Positions 1 to 8,726 of a stretch of DNA of 64,000 bases are shown piece after piece (positions within the stretch are counted from its first letter, which is position 1; each line of letters opens with the position of its first letter). A model generated the notes under the pieces. The model saw nothing but the letters and a program-made list of their open reading frames with translations. It was not told where the DNA came from and searched no databases. The stretch is from Simplicispira sedimenti (lineage in GTDB: Bacteria; Pseudomonadota; Gammaproteobacteria; Burkholderiales; Burkholderiaceae_C), in NCBI RefSeq assembly GCF_022760965.1, contig NZ_JAKVIJ010000011.1:62001-126000 (forward strand), in the 5' to 3' direction. Position numbers and translations under genes: made by a program.

Positions 1-601
1 CCCCCGGAGTCACAAGTGATGTGGCCAACCCGACCACAATGCCTGCCAGAATGCCGCAGACCACCAAGGCTGCCGTGTAGCCCACCGCTTTCTCTTGAGG
101 GGCCTTCATCAGCACAGGGATACCGGTGTAGATCAGGTACACCGAATACAGGGCTGCCAACAAGCCCAGCATGGCCAGTGACGGCAGGATGCTGAACACC
201 CCACCCAGCATGCCGGCCGTGGAGGCATAGGCCACCAGCTTGAAGGCGCTGCCCATGTCTTGCTGCGCCTGAAAACGCGGTGCCAGCATGTTGGCAATCA
301 GCGCCAGCACGTACACCATGGCCAGCGACAGCACATAGCCCACCACCATGCTGACCAGACCTTGCACCACGGGCACGCGCACCGAGATGCCAAAAGCACC
401 CACGCCGATCAGGCTGTATCCGATGAACCCAGCCACTGCCGGAATAGCGGCCAGAAACACCAGATAGCCCAGGTAAATGCGCGCCGGGTTGCCGTCCTCG
501 GCGTCGATTTGTAGCCAGGTATCGCGTGGGCGCATCAAGATATCGAGCACACGCTGCAACAGCGCTGCGCGGTCTGTCGAAGCCAGGGGGGAAGTGTTCA
601 T
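1..601 (-). CDS. Yip1-family membrane protein, 3-prime end cut by window edge
   Basis: Reading leftward from an ATG at 601 the frame is open to the window edge, giving about 200 residues. After a soluble N-terminus (MNTSPLAST...) the protein is almost entirely hydrophobic, with about five membrane segments. They alternate with short polar links such as APRFQAQQDMGSAFKLVAY, where the aromatic and glycine pattern is typical of the Yip1 domain (PF04893). Bacterial Yip1 proteins are inner-membrane proteins of unknown function. The gene runs in the same direction as the VWA gene upstream of it (44 bp gap), so the two may be co-transcribed. The C-terminus lies outside the window. The family call is by sequence pattern only. 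Confidence 0.75.
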   Translation of the reverse strand, partial: MNTSPLASTDRAALLQRVLDILMRPRDTWLQIDAEDGNPARIYLGYLVFLAAIPAVAGFIGYSLIGVGAFGISVRVPVVQGLVSMVVGYVLSLAMVYVLALIANMLAPRFQAQQDMGSAFKLVAYASTAGMLGGVFSILPSLAMLGLLAALYSVYLIYTGIPVLMKAPQEKAVGYTAALVVCGILAGIVVGLATSLVTPG

Positions 602-644
602 GGTGCAATGTCCTTGAAGTGATCAGAATGGTTTGCGCTGCGCA

Positions 645-1676
645 TCAATTCGCAGCAGCGGGCTGGAACATGACCTTGGCGCCGGGTTTCACGCCAGAGA
701 CCCAACCTTCACCTGGATTGGTCTTTTCTTCGCTCAGCGCACCACCCGTGCCTTTGAGATCACACCGTGGGTGCTCGATGAAATAACTGCCCGGTGGGTT
801 GTACACCCAGGCACCGCAGGCCGTGTGCTGCATGCACAGTGCCTGGCAGTCGCGGGCGGTCTGGCCCTTGGCAAAGTCCTTCACGCCAAGCTCCCCATCG
901 CGCTCGCTCCCGCCACCCTCAATCTGTGTGCCCGCCTCCCACCACAGCATGGTGTTGGGCATCCATTCGCGGCCCTGGGTGGCATTGACTTTGGGCGCGG
1001 GGGGCGCAGCCTTGGCCACGCTGCGCAGGGCATCGCTCAGGCTGCCCGCATCACGGGCGTCCAGATACCGGCCGCCCGTGCTGGAAGCCAGGCATTGGAG
1101 CTGTTGCTCGGCCTTGCTGCCCTTGGAAATGTCAAAGCCAATCACGTGGGCCGTGAAATCCACGCCCAGCTTCTCCAGTTCCTTGCCCACGGCACAGGGA
1201 TCGGCATGGCAGGTTTCCTCGCCGTCAGAGACCAGAATGACCGTGGCCTTGCGTTCGCTGAACTTGAGTTGTTCTGCTGCCATGCGCACCGATGCCGAAA
1301 TGGGCGTCATCCCTTTGGGTTGCAGCGCATTGACGGTCTGCACCATGGCGCTGCGGTCCAGCGCACCTGGGGCACGCAACAGCTCGATGTCGCTGCAGTC
1401 GCCTTTGCTGCGGTGGCCATAGGCCATCAAGCCCAGTTGCTGGCCTGCGGGCCAGCCATCGAGCATTTGTGCCACAGCATCGCGTGCGATCTCGATCTTG
1501 GCCCGCCCCCCCATCTTTCCCCACATGGACCCCGAGGCATCGAGCACCAGCATGCTCTGCCCCGGCCCTTGCGGTGGGCTGGGGGCGCGCTGGGCTTGCT
1601 GTGCCTGGGCGCCCATCGACAGCAACATACCGGCGGCCAGCCACCAGGCGGCCCGGCCCATGCGCGAATGGTTCAT
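645..1676 (-). CDS. Secreted VWA-domain protein with C-terminal PAN/apple-like domain
   Basis: The product is 343 residues. The start at 1676 is preceded by a GGAGAGGGA ribosome site and gives a clean Sec signal peptide ending near AQA (residue 25), so the longer open frame upstream is rejected. A von Willebrand A domain follows: the MIDAS begins DASGSM (residues 46-51), with a Thr in GMTPIS and a later SDGEETC strand, so metal-dependent ligand binding is likely intact. The last 70 or so residues have spaced cysteines and a CQALCMQHTACGAWVY segment typical of PAN/apple folds, which bind protein or carbohydrate. A periplasmic or secreted adhesion or scaffold role is inferred. It lies between a secreted unknown upstream and the Yip1 gene downstream. 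Confidence 0.8.
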   Translation of the reverse strand: MNHSRMGRAAWWLAAGMLLSMGAQAQQAQRAPSPPQGPGQSMLVLDASGSMWGKMGGRAKIEIARDAVAQMLDGWPAGQQLGLMAYGHRSKGDCSDIELLRAPGALDRSAMVQTVNALQPKGMTPISASVRMAAEQLKFSERKATVILVSDGEETCHADPCAVGKELEKLGVDFTAHVIGFDISKGSKAEQQLQCLASSTGGRYLDARDAGSLSDALRSVAKAAPPAPKVNATQGREWMPNTMLWWEAGTQIEGGGSERDGELGVKDFAKGQTARDCQALCMQHTACGAWVYNPPGSYFIEHPRCDLKGTGGALSEEKTNPGEGWVSGVKPGAKVMFQPAAAN

Positions 1677-1714
1677 GGTGTTCCCTCTCCAAAAAGTTGC
1701 AGTGAACGCCTGTC

Positions 1715-2578
1715 TCATGACTGGCGCGTGAAAACAAAAGGTGACTGGATGGTGCAGGCCTGCGGCACGGTGACGCGCACGATGCTGGCACCCTCCATGC
1801 GCTCGGGGCTGAGCACCCGCAGGTCGTACTCCATGGACATGGCAGCGCTGGCTGTCTTGAGCCTGGCCTTCCAGTGGTTGGCCGCCACACGGCTCCACTG
1901 CACCTGCGGGCTGGGAATGAGCTGGCCGCCGCTGAAGGGCCGCGCAAACACGACCTGCCCCGATTGGGGCGCCGGCATCTGCCCTGCGACCGCCTGGGCT
2001 ACACCCGCAAGGCAACCACCACTGGCACGGGGCTGCCCTTCGAACCGGAATACCCAGTGCCCGTCCCGGGGCTGGAAATCCGTCCCAGGTGTTGATGGTG
2101 GTACAAGCACGACCTCCGAAGCCCCCGGGCGAGGCACTTCGACATCGATCCCGGCCGGTCGCTGCCCTCGCCCACTTGCGGAGGGGTTTGTTGCGGCGAC
2201 AACCAGGGGCGCCTGCATGGCTGCCGACTGCGCTGCTGGCGGAGCCCCACGCAAGCGCTGCGCTGGTCCGTAGGCATCGTCATGCAGCCCGATCAATATG
2301 CGCGCCTCATCGCGGCTCAGGTGCCCACACTGCGACGCAGTGGCAGCACAGGCCCACACCGTGTCGGGCCAGTCTCTGCTGGCTTCGACAAAGGCAAGCT
2401 CGGCCTGGTTCCTATCCATACCCAGGCGGGCACGCGCCCCGATGGCGCTGGCAGTACCCGTGCAGTGCACGCCAGCGGCACAGGCCAGTTCGGCCAAGGG
2501 TGCTGCACTGGCACCCAGGGGCCACCCGCAGGCCAAGCCCCACAGCAGCGTGCTCCCAATGTGTCTGGTACGTGTCAT
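1715..2578 (-). CDS. Secreted protein of unknown function
   Basis: The product is 287 residues with a typical signal peptide (MTRTRHIGSTLLWGLACGW, then small residues and a likely ASA cleavage site). The mature part has a cysteine-containing N-terminal region (ACAAGVHC, VWACAATASQCG), a proline-rich low-complexity centre and a beta-rich C-terminal half. I recognise no family. It ends 38 bp before the VWA gene on the same strand, so the pair may form an operon of exported proteins. The 125 bp upstream, up to the response-regulator stop, must hold its promoter; no clear motif was seen there. Confidence 0.65.
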   Translation of the reverse strand: MTRTRHIGSTLLWGLACGWPLGASAAPLAELACAAGVHCTGTASAIGARARLGMDRNQAELAFVEASRDWPDTVWACAATASQCGHLSRDEARILIGLHDDAYGPAQRLRGAPPAAQSAAMQAPLVVAATNPSASGRGQRPAGIDVEVPRPGASEVVLVPPSTPGTDFQPRDGHWVFRFEGQPRASGGCLAGVAQAVAGQMPAPQSGQVVFARPFSGGQLIPSPQVQWSRVAANHWKARLKTASAAMSMEYDLRVLSPERMEGASIVRVTVPQACTIQSPFVFTRQS

Positions 2579-2703
2579 GTGTCGATTTCCTCGGCTCCAA
2601 AAATTGCAGCCCGGTCCATGCGACAGGGACTATGCAACATGAGCGCCATTGTGGAAACCCTTGCAGAGCATGCCCACCCCCAGAACTTGGGGGACACCGT
2701 GAC

Positions 2704-3363
2704 TTATTGCAGCAATCCGCGCCGCTGTGCCTCAACCGCTGCCTGGGCGCGGCTCTTGATGCCCAGTTTGCGGTAGATGGATTTGATGTAGCCGTTGGCC
2801 GTGTGGTAGGTGATGCCCAGGCGCTCTCCGGTCTCGTGGATGCTCAGGCCCTCACCAATGGCGGCAAGCACGTCGCTTTCTCTGGGGGTGAGCGCTTCGG
2901 CAAGGTCAGCGCTGGGCCTCAGATCGGCGCCTGGGGTGCTGCGAAAGTAACCCAGCACCCTGCGGGCCACCGCAGGAGACAGCGGCAGCTCTCCCCGGGC
3001 GATGCGCTGCAGTGCGGCCACCAGGTCGCAGACCGGTTCGGACTTGAGCAGATAGCCATCGGCCCCTGCCTGCAGGGCGCCAAACACCGAGGCGTCATCA
3101 GAAAACAGTGTGGTCACCACGGCGGGCACCTCAGGGTGGCACTGCTTGAAACGGCGCAACACCTCCAGCCCCGAGCCATCGAGTAGGCGCAGGTCGATCA
3201 GGGCCAGGTCCCATGCTTCGGTCACCCGCATGAGCGCATGTGCCACGGTCGGGCAGTGCGTGGTCTGTGCGCCGGGGTACACCTGCTGGGCAATGTCTTG
3301 CAGCAGCGCGCAGGCTTCGGGCTGGTCTTCCACAATCAGAATGTTCATGTGCCTGATTGTCAT
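2704..3363 (-). CDS. NarL/LuxR-type two-component response regulator
   Basis: The product is 219 residues. The receiver domain comes first: acidic pair in VEDQ near residue 12, phospho-acceptor Asp near 57 in LALIDLRLLDG, conserved Thr in VVTTLF, and Lys in LLKSEP. A C-terminal LuxR-type helix-turn-helix follows (LTPRESDVLAAIGEG ... YIKSIYRKLGIKSRAQA). It begins 4 bp after the stop of the sensor kinase gene, so the two are co-transcribed and form a cognate pair. An internal ATG at 3348 (MNILIVEDQ) is a possible alternative start. Targets are unknown; the exported-protein genes downstream on the same strand are candidates by position only. Confidence 0.9.
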   Translation of the reverse strand: MTIRHMNILIVEDQPEACALLQDIAQQVYPGAQTTHCPTVAHALMRVTEAWDLALIDLRLLDGSGLEVLRRFKQCHPEVPAVVTTLFSDDASVFGALQAGADGYLLKSEPVCDLVAALQRIARGELPLSPAVARRVLGYFRSTPGADLRPSADLAEALTPRESDVLAAIGEGLSIHETGERLGITYHTANGYIKSIYRKLGIKSRAQAAVEAQRRGLLQ

Positions 3364-3366
3364 GGC

Positions 3367-5571
3367 TCAGCCTGGCTCCTGCAGGGCGCTCAGGGGCAGG
3401 CGTGCTTCTATGGCCGTACCACCGGAACCCAGCGCCTGCCATTGCAATTGCCCACCCAGGCGCTGCACCCGGCGCAGCAGGGACTGCATGCCCAGCCCTG
3501 CGCGCCAGGTCGCCGGATCAGTCGTGGGGCCATCGTTGCGCACCCGCACCAGCAAGCACTCCTCCAGTACCTGCACCAACACCTCGATGCGGCTGGCTCC
3601 GCCGTGGCTGATGGCGTTGCGTACGGCCTCGGACATGATGCGCGCCAAGGCCAGTGCGGCCTGCGGGCGCACGCTATGCAAACCTACCTGGCCCGGCAGC
3701 GCGCTCTGCCATTGCAGTTGCAGACCTGCTGCACGGATGCGGGCGGCCAGTTCGGCGCGCAGGTCGGCGAGCAGATCGGTCAATGCCACCGCCTCGCCCG
3801 CCATGCCGTGGGTGATCAGACGCATCTCCTGCAGCGTGTCCTGGGCATAACGCCCCCAGTCGCCAGGGGGCGCCGCATGGGCCATGTGCAGGAGACGTGC
3901 TCCCAGGTCATCGTGCAGGTCGTGCGCAATGCGTTCACGCTCGCTCTGGCGCGCCTGCATGGCGGCACGGTCTTTCTCCACCATGGTCTGTACCAGGTGG
4001 GCGCAGTGGTCGGCAAAGCGTTCGTCCTGCGGGCCAAACAGGCGCCTGCCGCCATGGGCATGCACCAGTACCACACCCTGCCCCGTCCATGCCAGTGGAG
4101 CCCACAGGGCGCCACCCGCTTCCTGCATGCGGCTGTGCGAACCCGCCTGTTGCGCCAGCACACTGCTCTCGGGCTCGTACACCTGCTGCAGAAACTGCTG
4201 CCAAGCCTGCAATGCGGCCATGTCGGATTGCTGGGCTGCACGTGCCACGTCGTACAGCGGAGCGATGTGCTGCTCCAGTCGCAGCGGCCGGATCCCCAGC
4301 AAGGTCTGTGCAATCCAGCCACGCAAAGGCAAATAGGCCGCACCCACCACCAACAGGCTGATGAGCAGGGCGGTCTCGGCCTGCACGCTCAGGGCCAGTA
4401 CCAGCATCAGGTCGCAAACCACCAACAGCAAACTGGCCAGCACCCATAGCAGAATGCGGCGCAGCCCCCCCTGCGCCCAACCCAGCACCGGACTGACCAG
4501 GAGCACGACGATGGAGTAGGTCTTGACCGCCAGGAAGCTGGCGCTGACGAAAAAGGCGCGTGTCTCCAGGTCTTGCACCGGCAAGGCATGGATCAGCGCC
4601 AAACGCGCAAGCAATATCAAGCCACCCAGGGCAAACCACTGCATCAGGGCCCGCAGCAAGGGGCTGTGCGAGCGCCGCCATTGCCAGCCCATGGCCAGCG
4701 GCAGGGCCAGCGTCCACACCACCATGAAGGCCTGGTGTCCCCACATGGGTGCGGGTGCCAGGGCGGCCAAGTCCACCACGATCACAGCCAGTGCCAAACA
4801 GGGCAGGACGCCCAACCATCGCGCAGGCACATACCGGCGCGGAAGGGTCAACACATAGCCCAGGTAGCCCGCAAACGCCAGTTGCACCGCAGCCCGCGCC
4901 GCGCCGTTGATGCTGCCCGCAGCCCCCAGGGGCCAGGCCAGGCCATGCACCAGTTCGAGCCCGCCCAACGCCATGCCAACGGCGTATCCGCTGCAGGCCA
5001 ACGCCAGAAACCCGTTTCCGAGGCTGCGCTGACGCAGATAATGGGCCCATCCACTGGTCCATGCCAGCGCAGCCAGCAACAAATGCCACCAGAGCATGGC
5101 GCCGATGCCGCCCAATCCCCGGTCGCGCACCGTCACCGGATGCTCGCTGCCATCGGCCATGACCAGGCGCGCGGAGTCGCTCACCAACAAGGCGTGCAGG
5201 GCCTTGTGGCGGTCGTTGTAGGCTTCGCGCAGCTCATGGCTGGGCAGGAAATGCCCCGCGTCGCTCAAAAGCCAGGCGTCAAGCTCCAGCGCCCCATTAG
5301 GGCTGCGAATGCTCACCACCGGCCGTTTGCAATCAGCCTCAGGGTGCAGGCAGACGGCCTGGAATTCCTGGCTCCAGCCCAGTTCCACACCCACCAGCAC
5401 CCGCTCGCTGGCCGCCAGCCACAGCACCCCAGCCGCCAGCGGAACAAAGGCCAGCAGCGACAGCACCATCCAACTCGCCAGATGGCGGGCATGGCGCTGC
5501 CACCACGCCCGGGCAGTTTGCCAAGGGCGCGCAGCGGGAGACAGGACAACGGTGGAGAACCTGGAATCCAT
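3367..5571 (-). CDS. Membrane sensor histidine kinase (HisKA_3 class)
   Basis: The product is 734 residues. The N-terminal membrane segment is followed by an extracytoplasmic sensor of about 130 residues containing a cysteine pair (CLHPEADC). Next comes a block of about seven hydrophobic helices, then a GAF-like linker region. The dimerisation/phospho-acceptor box is ERERIAHDLHDDLGA, near residue 525. The ATPase domain has N-box EAVRNAISHG and a glycine-rich GLGMQSLLRRV motif. This is the NarX/DesK-type architecture and pairs with the adjoining LuxR-type regulator. The layout resembles 7TM-DISM sensors, but the periplasmic part is not a family I can name. No stimulus can be inferred. Confidence 0.88.
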   Translation of the reverse strand: MDSRFSTVVLSPAARPWQTARAWWQRHARHLASWMVLSLLAFVPLAAGVLWLAASERVLVGVELGWSQEFQAVCLHPEADCKRPVVSIRSPNGALELDAWLLSDAGHFLPSHELREAYNDRHKALHALLVSDSARLVMADGSEHPVTVRDRGLGGIGAMLWWHLLLAALAWTSGWAHYLRQRSLGNGFLALACSGYAVGMALGGLELVHGLAWPLGAAGSINGAARAAVQLAFAGYLGYVLTLPRRYVPARWLGVLPCLALAVIVVDLAALAPAPMWGHQAFMVVWTLALPLAMGWQWRRSHSPLLRALMQWFALGGLILLARLALIHALPVQDLETRAFFVSASFLAVKTYSIVVLLVSPVLGWAQGGLRRILLWVLASLLLVVCDLMLVLALSVQAETALLISLLVVGAAYLPLRGWIAQTLLGIRPLRLEQHIAPLYDVARAAQQSDMAALQAWQQFLQQVYEPESSVLAQQAGSHSRMQEAGGALWAPLAWTGQGVVLVHAHGGRRLFGPQDERFADHCAHLVQTMVEKDRAAMQARQSERERIAHDLHDDLGARLLHMAHAAPPGDWGRYAQDTLQEMRLITHGMAGEAVALTDLLADLRAELAARIRAAGLQLQWQSALPGQVGLHSVRPQAALALARIMSEAVRNAISHGGASRIEVLVQVLEECLLVRVRNDGPTTDPATWRAGLGMQSLLRRVQRLGGQLQWQALGSGGTAIEARLPLSALQEPG

Positions 5572-5704
5572 GGCGTACTGTCAAATGATTGCACAAGGAC
5601 TGCAGTGACGCCGCCCCACGGAGTCCATTTTGGTAAGACGGATGCTGCTGGTCCCACACGCCGCGCTGACACTCCCCTGTAGAACGCAACCGAAACCCCG
5701 GTTC

Positions 5705-6871
5705 TCAACTCACCCGGCGTCCGTTTTCCGCATAAATGGCCAGATACAGCGTGTTCGACCCGACATAAGGGGCCTTGTTGCCAAAGCCCACATGGAAATC
5801 ACCAAAGGACAGCGAGCGAATGCCCGCCAGCCCGGCGCGCAGGCGCTCGCGACTGAGGTCCTTGCCTGCGTTGCGCAGACCTTCGATCATGACCTGGGCG
5901 TTGATCCAGCCCTCCAGGCTGCTGCCGCTGGTGAGGTACTCCGGCTTCGCTCCCGCGCTCTTCATCGAAGTCTGGAACTTGCGCACCACCACCGACTTGG
6001 CGGAGGTGGCATCCGGAAACACCTGCACCGCAGCCATTCCCCGCGTAGCGTCCCCGAGCTTGGGCAACTCGGAGACAAAGAGCGTCACCGAAAGGCCTGC
6101 CAGCGGCACGGTCTTGGCGCGCGCGCGGAATGGCAGCACAAAAGCCGTATTGGCTGTGCCCGTTGTGGCCAGCACCACCGCCCCCGGTCGATCGGCATAG
6201 ACCTTCTCGGCCACCTCCTCGCCGTTCTTGCCGTCCACAGCCAGGGCAAAAGCGCCGGCACGCTCGACCTGCGCCTCGTCCAGTGCGGCGGACAGGTAGC
6301 CCAGTACCTCCTTTCCGAAGGGGTTGTCCAGGTACACCACGGCAATACGGCGCAAACCCATGTCCACCATCTGCTGCACCAGGCGGCGCGCCTCATCGGC
6401 ATAGCTGGGGCGCACAAAGAACAGGTTGCGCTGCTCGGGGCTGCGGACGGAGGGCGCGCCCGTAATCGGCCCCACCGTTGGAATGCCCTTGCCCTCGATG
6501 AGTGGCAACAAGGCCGCTGTGTTGGCCGTGCCCATGGGCGAGATGAGAGCAAAGACCGACTGGGCATCGACCAACTCCGTCACGTTCTTCAGGGTGCGCG
6601 CGGGGACATAGGCATCGTCCATGACCTGCAATGCGATCTCGCGACCATGGATGCCACCGGAGCGATTGATCTCGTGGAACGCTGCTTTCATGCCGGCCAC
6701 CTGCTCCAGCCCCGCCGCGCCCAAGGGGCCCGACAAGGCCAGGGAACAGCCCAGGGTGACCACGCGCCCGACGCCCTCGGTCTCGGCGGCGTGGCTGTGG
6801 CGCATCCAGGCGGGCATGGTGCCGACGGCCAGGGCCTGGGTGGAATGCAGAAGAAAGTCGCGGCGGCTCAT
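5705..6871 (-). CDS. Tat-exported ABC substrate-binding protein (Peripla_BP_6, LivK-like)
   Basis: The product is 388 residues from the ATG at 6871; a second ATG at 6889 adds six residues ahead of the signal. The N-terminus MSRRDFLLHSTQALAVG is a twin-arginine signal. The mature protein follows the type I periplasmic binding fold of branched-chain amino acid or aromatic-compound receptors (LGCSLALSGPLGAAG, then SGGIHGREIALQVMDD). It stands alone with no permease or ATPase beside it, so it must either use a remote Liv transporter or serve as a sensor. It closely resembles the binding protein at 47541-48686 in layout, so the two look like paralogues. The ligand is unknown. Confidence 0.85.
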   Translation of the reverse strand: MSRRDFLLHSTQALAVGTMPAWMRHSHAAETEGVGRVVTLGCSLALSGPLGAAGLEQVAGMKAAFHEINRSGGIHGREIALQVMDDAYVPARTLKNVTELVDAQSVFALISPMGTANTAALLPLIEGKGIPTVGPITGAPSVRSPEQRNLFFVRPSYADEARRLVQQMVDMGLRRIAVVYLDNPFGKEVLGYLSAALDEAQVERAGAFALAVDGKNGEEVAEKVYADRPGAVVLATTGTANTAFVLPFRARAKTVPLAGLSVTLFVSELPKLGDATRGMAAVQVFPDATSAKSVVVRKFQTSMKSAGAKPEYLTSGSSLEGWINAQVMIEGLRNAGKDLSRERLRAGLAGIRSLSFGDFHVGFGNKAPYVGSNTLYLAIYAENGRRVS

Positions 6872-6887
6872 GGTGGTGCGGGGCTCC

Positions 6888-7154
6888 ATGCAAGAAAAGG
6901 TGGCCGAAGATTACGTTCCGGCCCCCTGCCCCGCCTGTCAGTTCAGCGACAGCCTGCGGCTGTGCGGACACAGTGAAAACCCTTGGCTGGGGTGCACGCG
7001 CAACGTGCAGCTGCATGGTGCTTGGCCCCACCAGCACCTCATCACCCCACAGGACTGTGACCACCGTCCCGGTGGCATGCGCGCCACCACCGAGCCCAGC
7101 GATCCATGGCGATCACGCGCCGCTGGGGCCCCCTACCGACTGCGGGAGCATTGA
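6888..7154 (+). CDS. Possible small cysteine-containing protein
   Basis: An 88-codon frame starts at an ATG that overlaps the alternative start of the divergent binding-protein gene and ends inside the 3-prime end of the opposite-strand sirtuin gene. The translation begins MQEKVAEDYVPAPCPACQFS and has five cysteines, including a CPAC pair and later single Cys residues, so a small metal-binding protein is conceivable. It fills an otherwise empty 240-bp gap. Against it: no convincing ribosome site, and an Arg/Pro/Gly-rich tail typical of GC-rich non-coding frames. I do not recognise it. Confidence 0.25.
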   Translation: MQEKVAEDYVPAPCPACQFSDSLRLCGHSENPWLGCTRNVQLHGAWPHQHLITPQDCDHRPGGMRATTEPSDPWRSRAAGAPYRLREH

Positions 7155-7892
7155 CTCAGGCGCCAACAACAGCGGCAGCAATTGCGCCGCCGTGCCCCGC
7201 AGCACGGCATGGGCCACGGGGTCCAGCTCGCTGGCATGGGGGTTGACGATGACCACCCTGGCACCGGCATCGCGCGCCAGGTGGGCCAGGCCTGCCGCCG
7301 GGTACACGGCACCAGCGGTACCCACCACCAGCATCAGCGCACAGCGGCGGGCGGCGCGCTGGGCGGCCTCCAGCGTGGCCAGGGGCAAGGCTTCTCCAAA
7401 CCACACCACGCCAGGGCGCAGCAGGTTACCGCAGCGCGGGCAATGGGGTGGGTCGCCCGCTTCCACGGTGTCAGGGTGGCAACAGGGCCGGGGCAGATCG
7501 AGAAAGCGATCTTCCATCAGGTCGCCGTGCAGGCACAGCACGTCTGCGCTGCCCGCACGCTGGTGCAAGCCATCGACGTTCTGGGTGATGAGCGTCAGCC
7601 GCCCAGGGTGCTGCTGTGCATAGTCCGCCAAGGCCAGGTGCGCCGCGTTGGGTTGCACGCCCTGCAGCAGCTGCCGCCGATGCTGGTACCAGCGCCACAC
7701 CAGGGCAGGCTGCGCCCGAAAACCTTCCTCGGTGGCCATGTCCTCGGGGCGAAACTGCGCCCAATAGCCGGTTTGCGCATCGCGGAAGGTGGGCACGCCC
7801 GATTCGGCGCTGACACCGGCCCCGGTCAGCACCGCAATTTGCGGCGCCTCGCGCAGCCAGGCCTGCACCGTTTCGAGCGCGGCGCTGTCCAT
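7113..7892 (-). CDS. NAD-dependent protein deacylase, Sir2 family
   Basis: The product is 259 residues. It shows the sirtuin NAD-binding motifs in order: TGAGVSAESGVPTFRD near residue 22, TQNVDGLHQRAG near 103 and the catalytic His in CLHGD near 120. A zinc module follows (PCC ... CPRCG), then the second nucleotide-binding strand LMLVVGTAGAVYPAAGL. It removes acyl groups from lysine side chains at the expense of NAD. The variant FRDAQTGYWAQF in the cofactor loop is a common bacterial form. It lies 7 bp downstream of rlmB on the same strand and is probably co-transcribed with it. Confidence 0.93.
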   Translation of the reverse strand: MDSAALETVQAWLREAPQIAVLTGAGVSAESGVPTFRDAQTGYWAQFRPEDMATEEGFRAQPALVWRWYQHRRQLLQGVQPNAAHLALADYAQQHPGRLTLITQNVDGLHQRAGSADVLCLHGDLMEDRFLDLPRPCCHPDTVEAGDPPHCPRCGNLLRPGVVWFGEALPLATLEAAQRAARRCALMLVVGTAGAVYPAAGLAHLARDAGARVVIVNPHASELDPVAHAVLRGTAAQLLPLLLAPESMLPQSVGGPSGA

Positions 7893-7899
7893 GCCTTGC

Positions 7900-8643
7900 T
7901 CAGCTGCGCTGGCGCAGGGCCTCGTAGAGGCACACCCCGCTGGCCACGGACACGTTCAGACTTTCGACCGCACCCTGCATGGGGATGCTGATCAGCGCAT
8001 CGCAGGTCTTGCGCGTGAGCTGGCGCATGCCATCGCCTTCGGCGCCCAGCACCAGCGCCACGGGGCCCTTGAAATCCGCCTGGTAAATGGTTTGGGGCGC
8101 ATCGTCGCTGGTTCCGATGATCCAGATGTTGCGCTCCTTCAGCTCGTTGAGTGTGCGCGCCAGGTTGGTCACCATGAAATACGGAATGGTCTCGGCTGCG
8201 CCGCTGGCCACCTTGGCCACGGTGGCGTTGATACCGCAGGCGTGGTCCTTGGGTGCGATCACGGCATGGGCACCCGCCCCATCGGCCACGCGCAGGCAGG
8301 CGCCCAGGTTGTGCGGGTCGGTGATGCCGTCGAGCACCAGCAGCAGCGGCACCCCGCCGTCGGCTTCGAGCCGATCGAGCAGGTCGTCCAGCGAGCTGGC
8401 CTGGGCCATGGGGTTGACCCGCGCGGCCACGCCCTGGTGGCCGTGGCTGCCCGAGAGCTTGGCCAGGCGCAGGCCGTCGGCCTCGATCAGGCGCACCCCG
8501 GCTTCGCGCGCACGCTCCAGAAATTGGCGCATGCGCTGGTCACGGCGCGTGGGCTCGTAATAGATCTCGATGATGGATTGCGGTGCGGTCTTGAGGCGCA
8601 CCCCCACGGCATGGAAGCCGAACAGGACTTTAGGACTGGACAT
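7900..8643 (-). CDS. rlmB: 23S rRNA (guanosine-2-prime-O)-methyltransferase RlmB
   Basis: The product is 247 residues, the usual RlmB length. The N-terminal substrate-binding domain (VLFGFHAVGVRLK ...) is followed by the SPOUT knot domain: motif 1 LLVLDGITDPHNLGACLR, motif 2 LVLGAEGDGMRQLTRK and motif 3 IPMQGAVESLNVSVASG. The enzyme methylates the ribose of G2251 in the peptidyl-transferase P loop. It is followed after 7 bp by the sirtuin gene. The start ATG at 8643 sits next to the interspersed repeat at 8668. Confidence 0.95.
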   Translation of the reverse strand: MSSPKVLFGFHAVGVRLKTAPQSIIEIYYEPTRRDQRMRQFLERAREAGVRLIEADGLRLAKLSGSHGHQGVAARVNPMAQASSLDDLLDRLEADGGVPLLLVLDGITDPHNLGACLRVADGAGAHAVIAPKDHACGINATVAKVASGAAETIPYFMVTNLARTLNELKERNIWIIGTSDDAPQTIYQADFKGPVALVLGAEGDGMRQLTRKTCDALISIPMQGAVESLNVSVASGVCLYEALRQRS

Positions 8644-8667
8644 GGGGGGTGATTATCCGCTGCGCCA

Positions 8668-8724
8668 TTTGCTATCATATTTATAGCTGCTTGCGCCTGT
8701 ATTTATTGAGCCAGAGGCCAAAAA
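8668..8724 (+). repeat. Interspersed AT-richer repeat, copy 1 (intergenic)
   Basis: This tract between rlmB and the LolD-like ATPase gene contains the sequence blocks TTTGCTATC, TAGCTGCTTGCGC and CCAGAGGCCAAAAA. The same blocks recur in the same order at 17603, 25579 and 53751. Its low GC content stands out sharply from the flanking genes. The ATPase gene stop codon falls 3 bp beyond its end. I associate this repeat with Comamonadaceae genomes from memory; a search is needed to confirm that. Confidence 0.65.
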
Positions 8725-8726
8725 CA

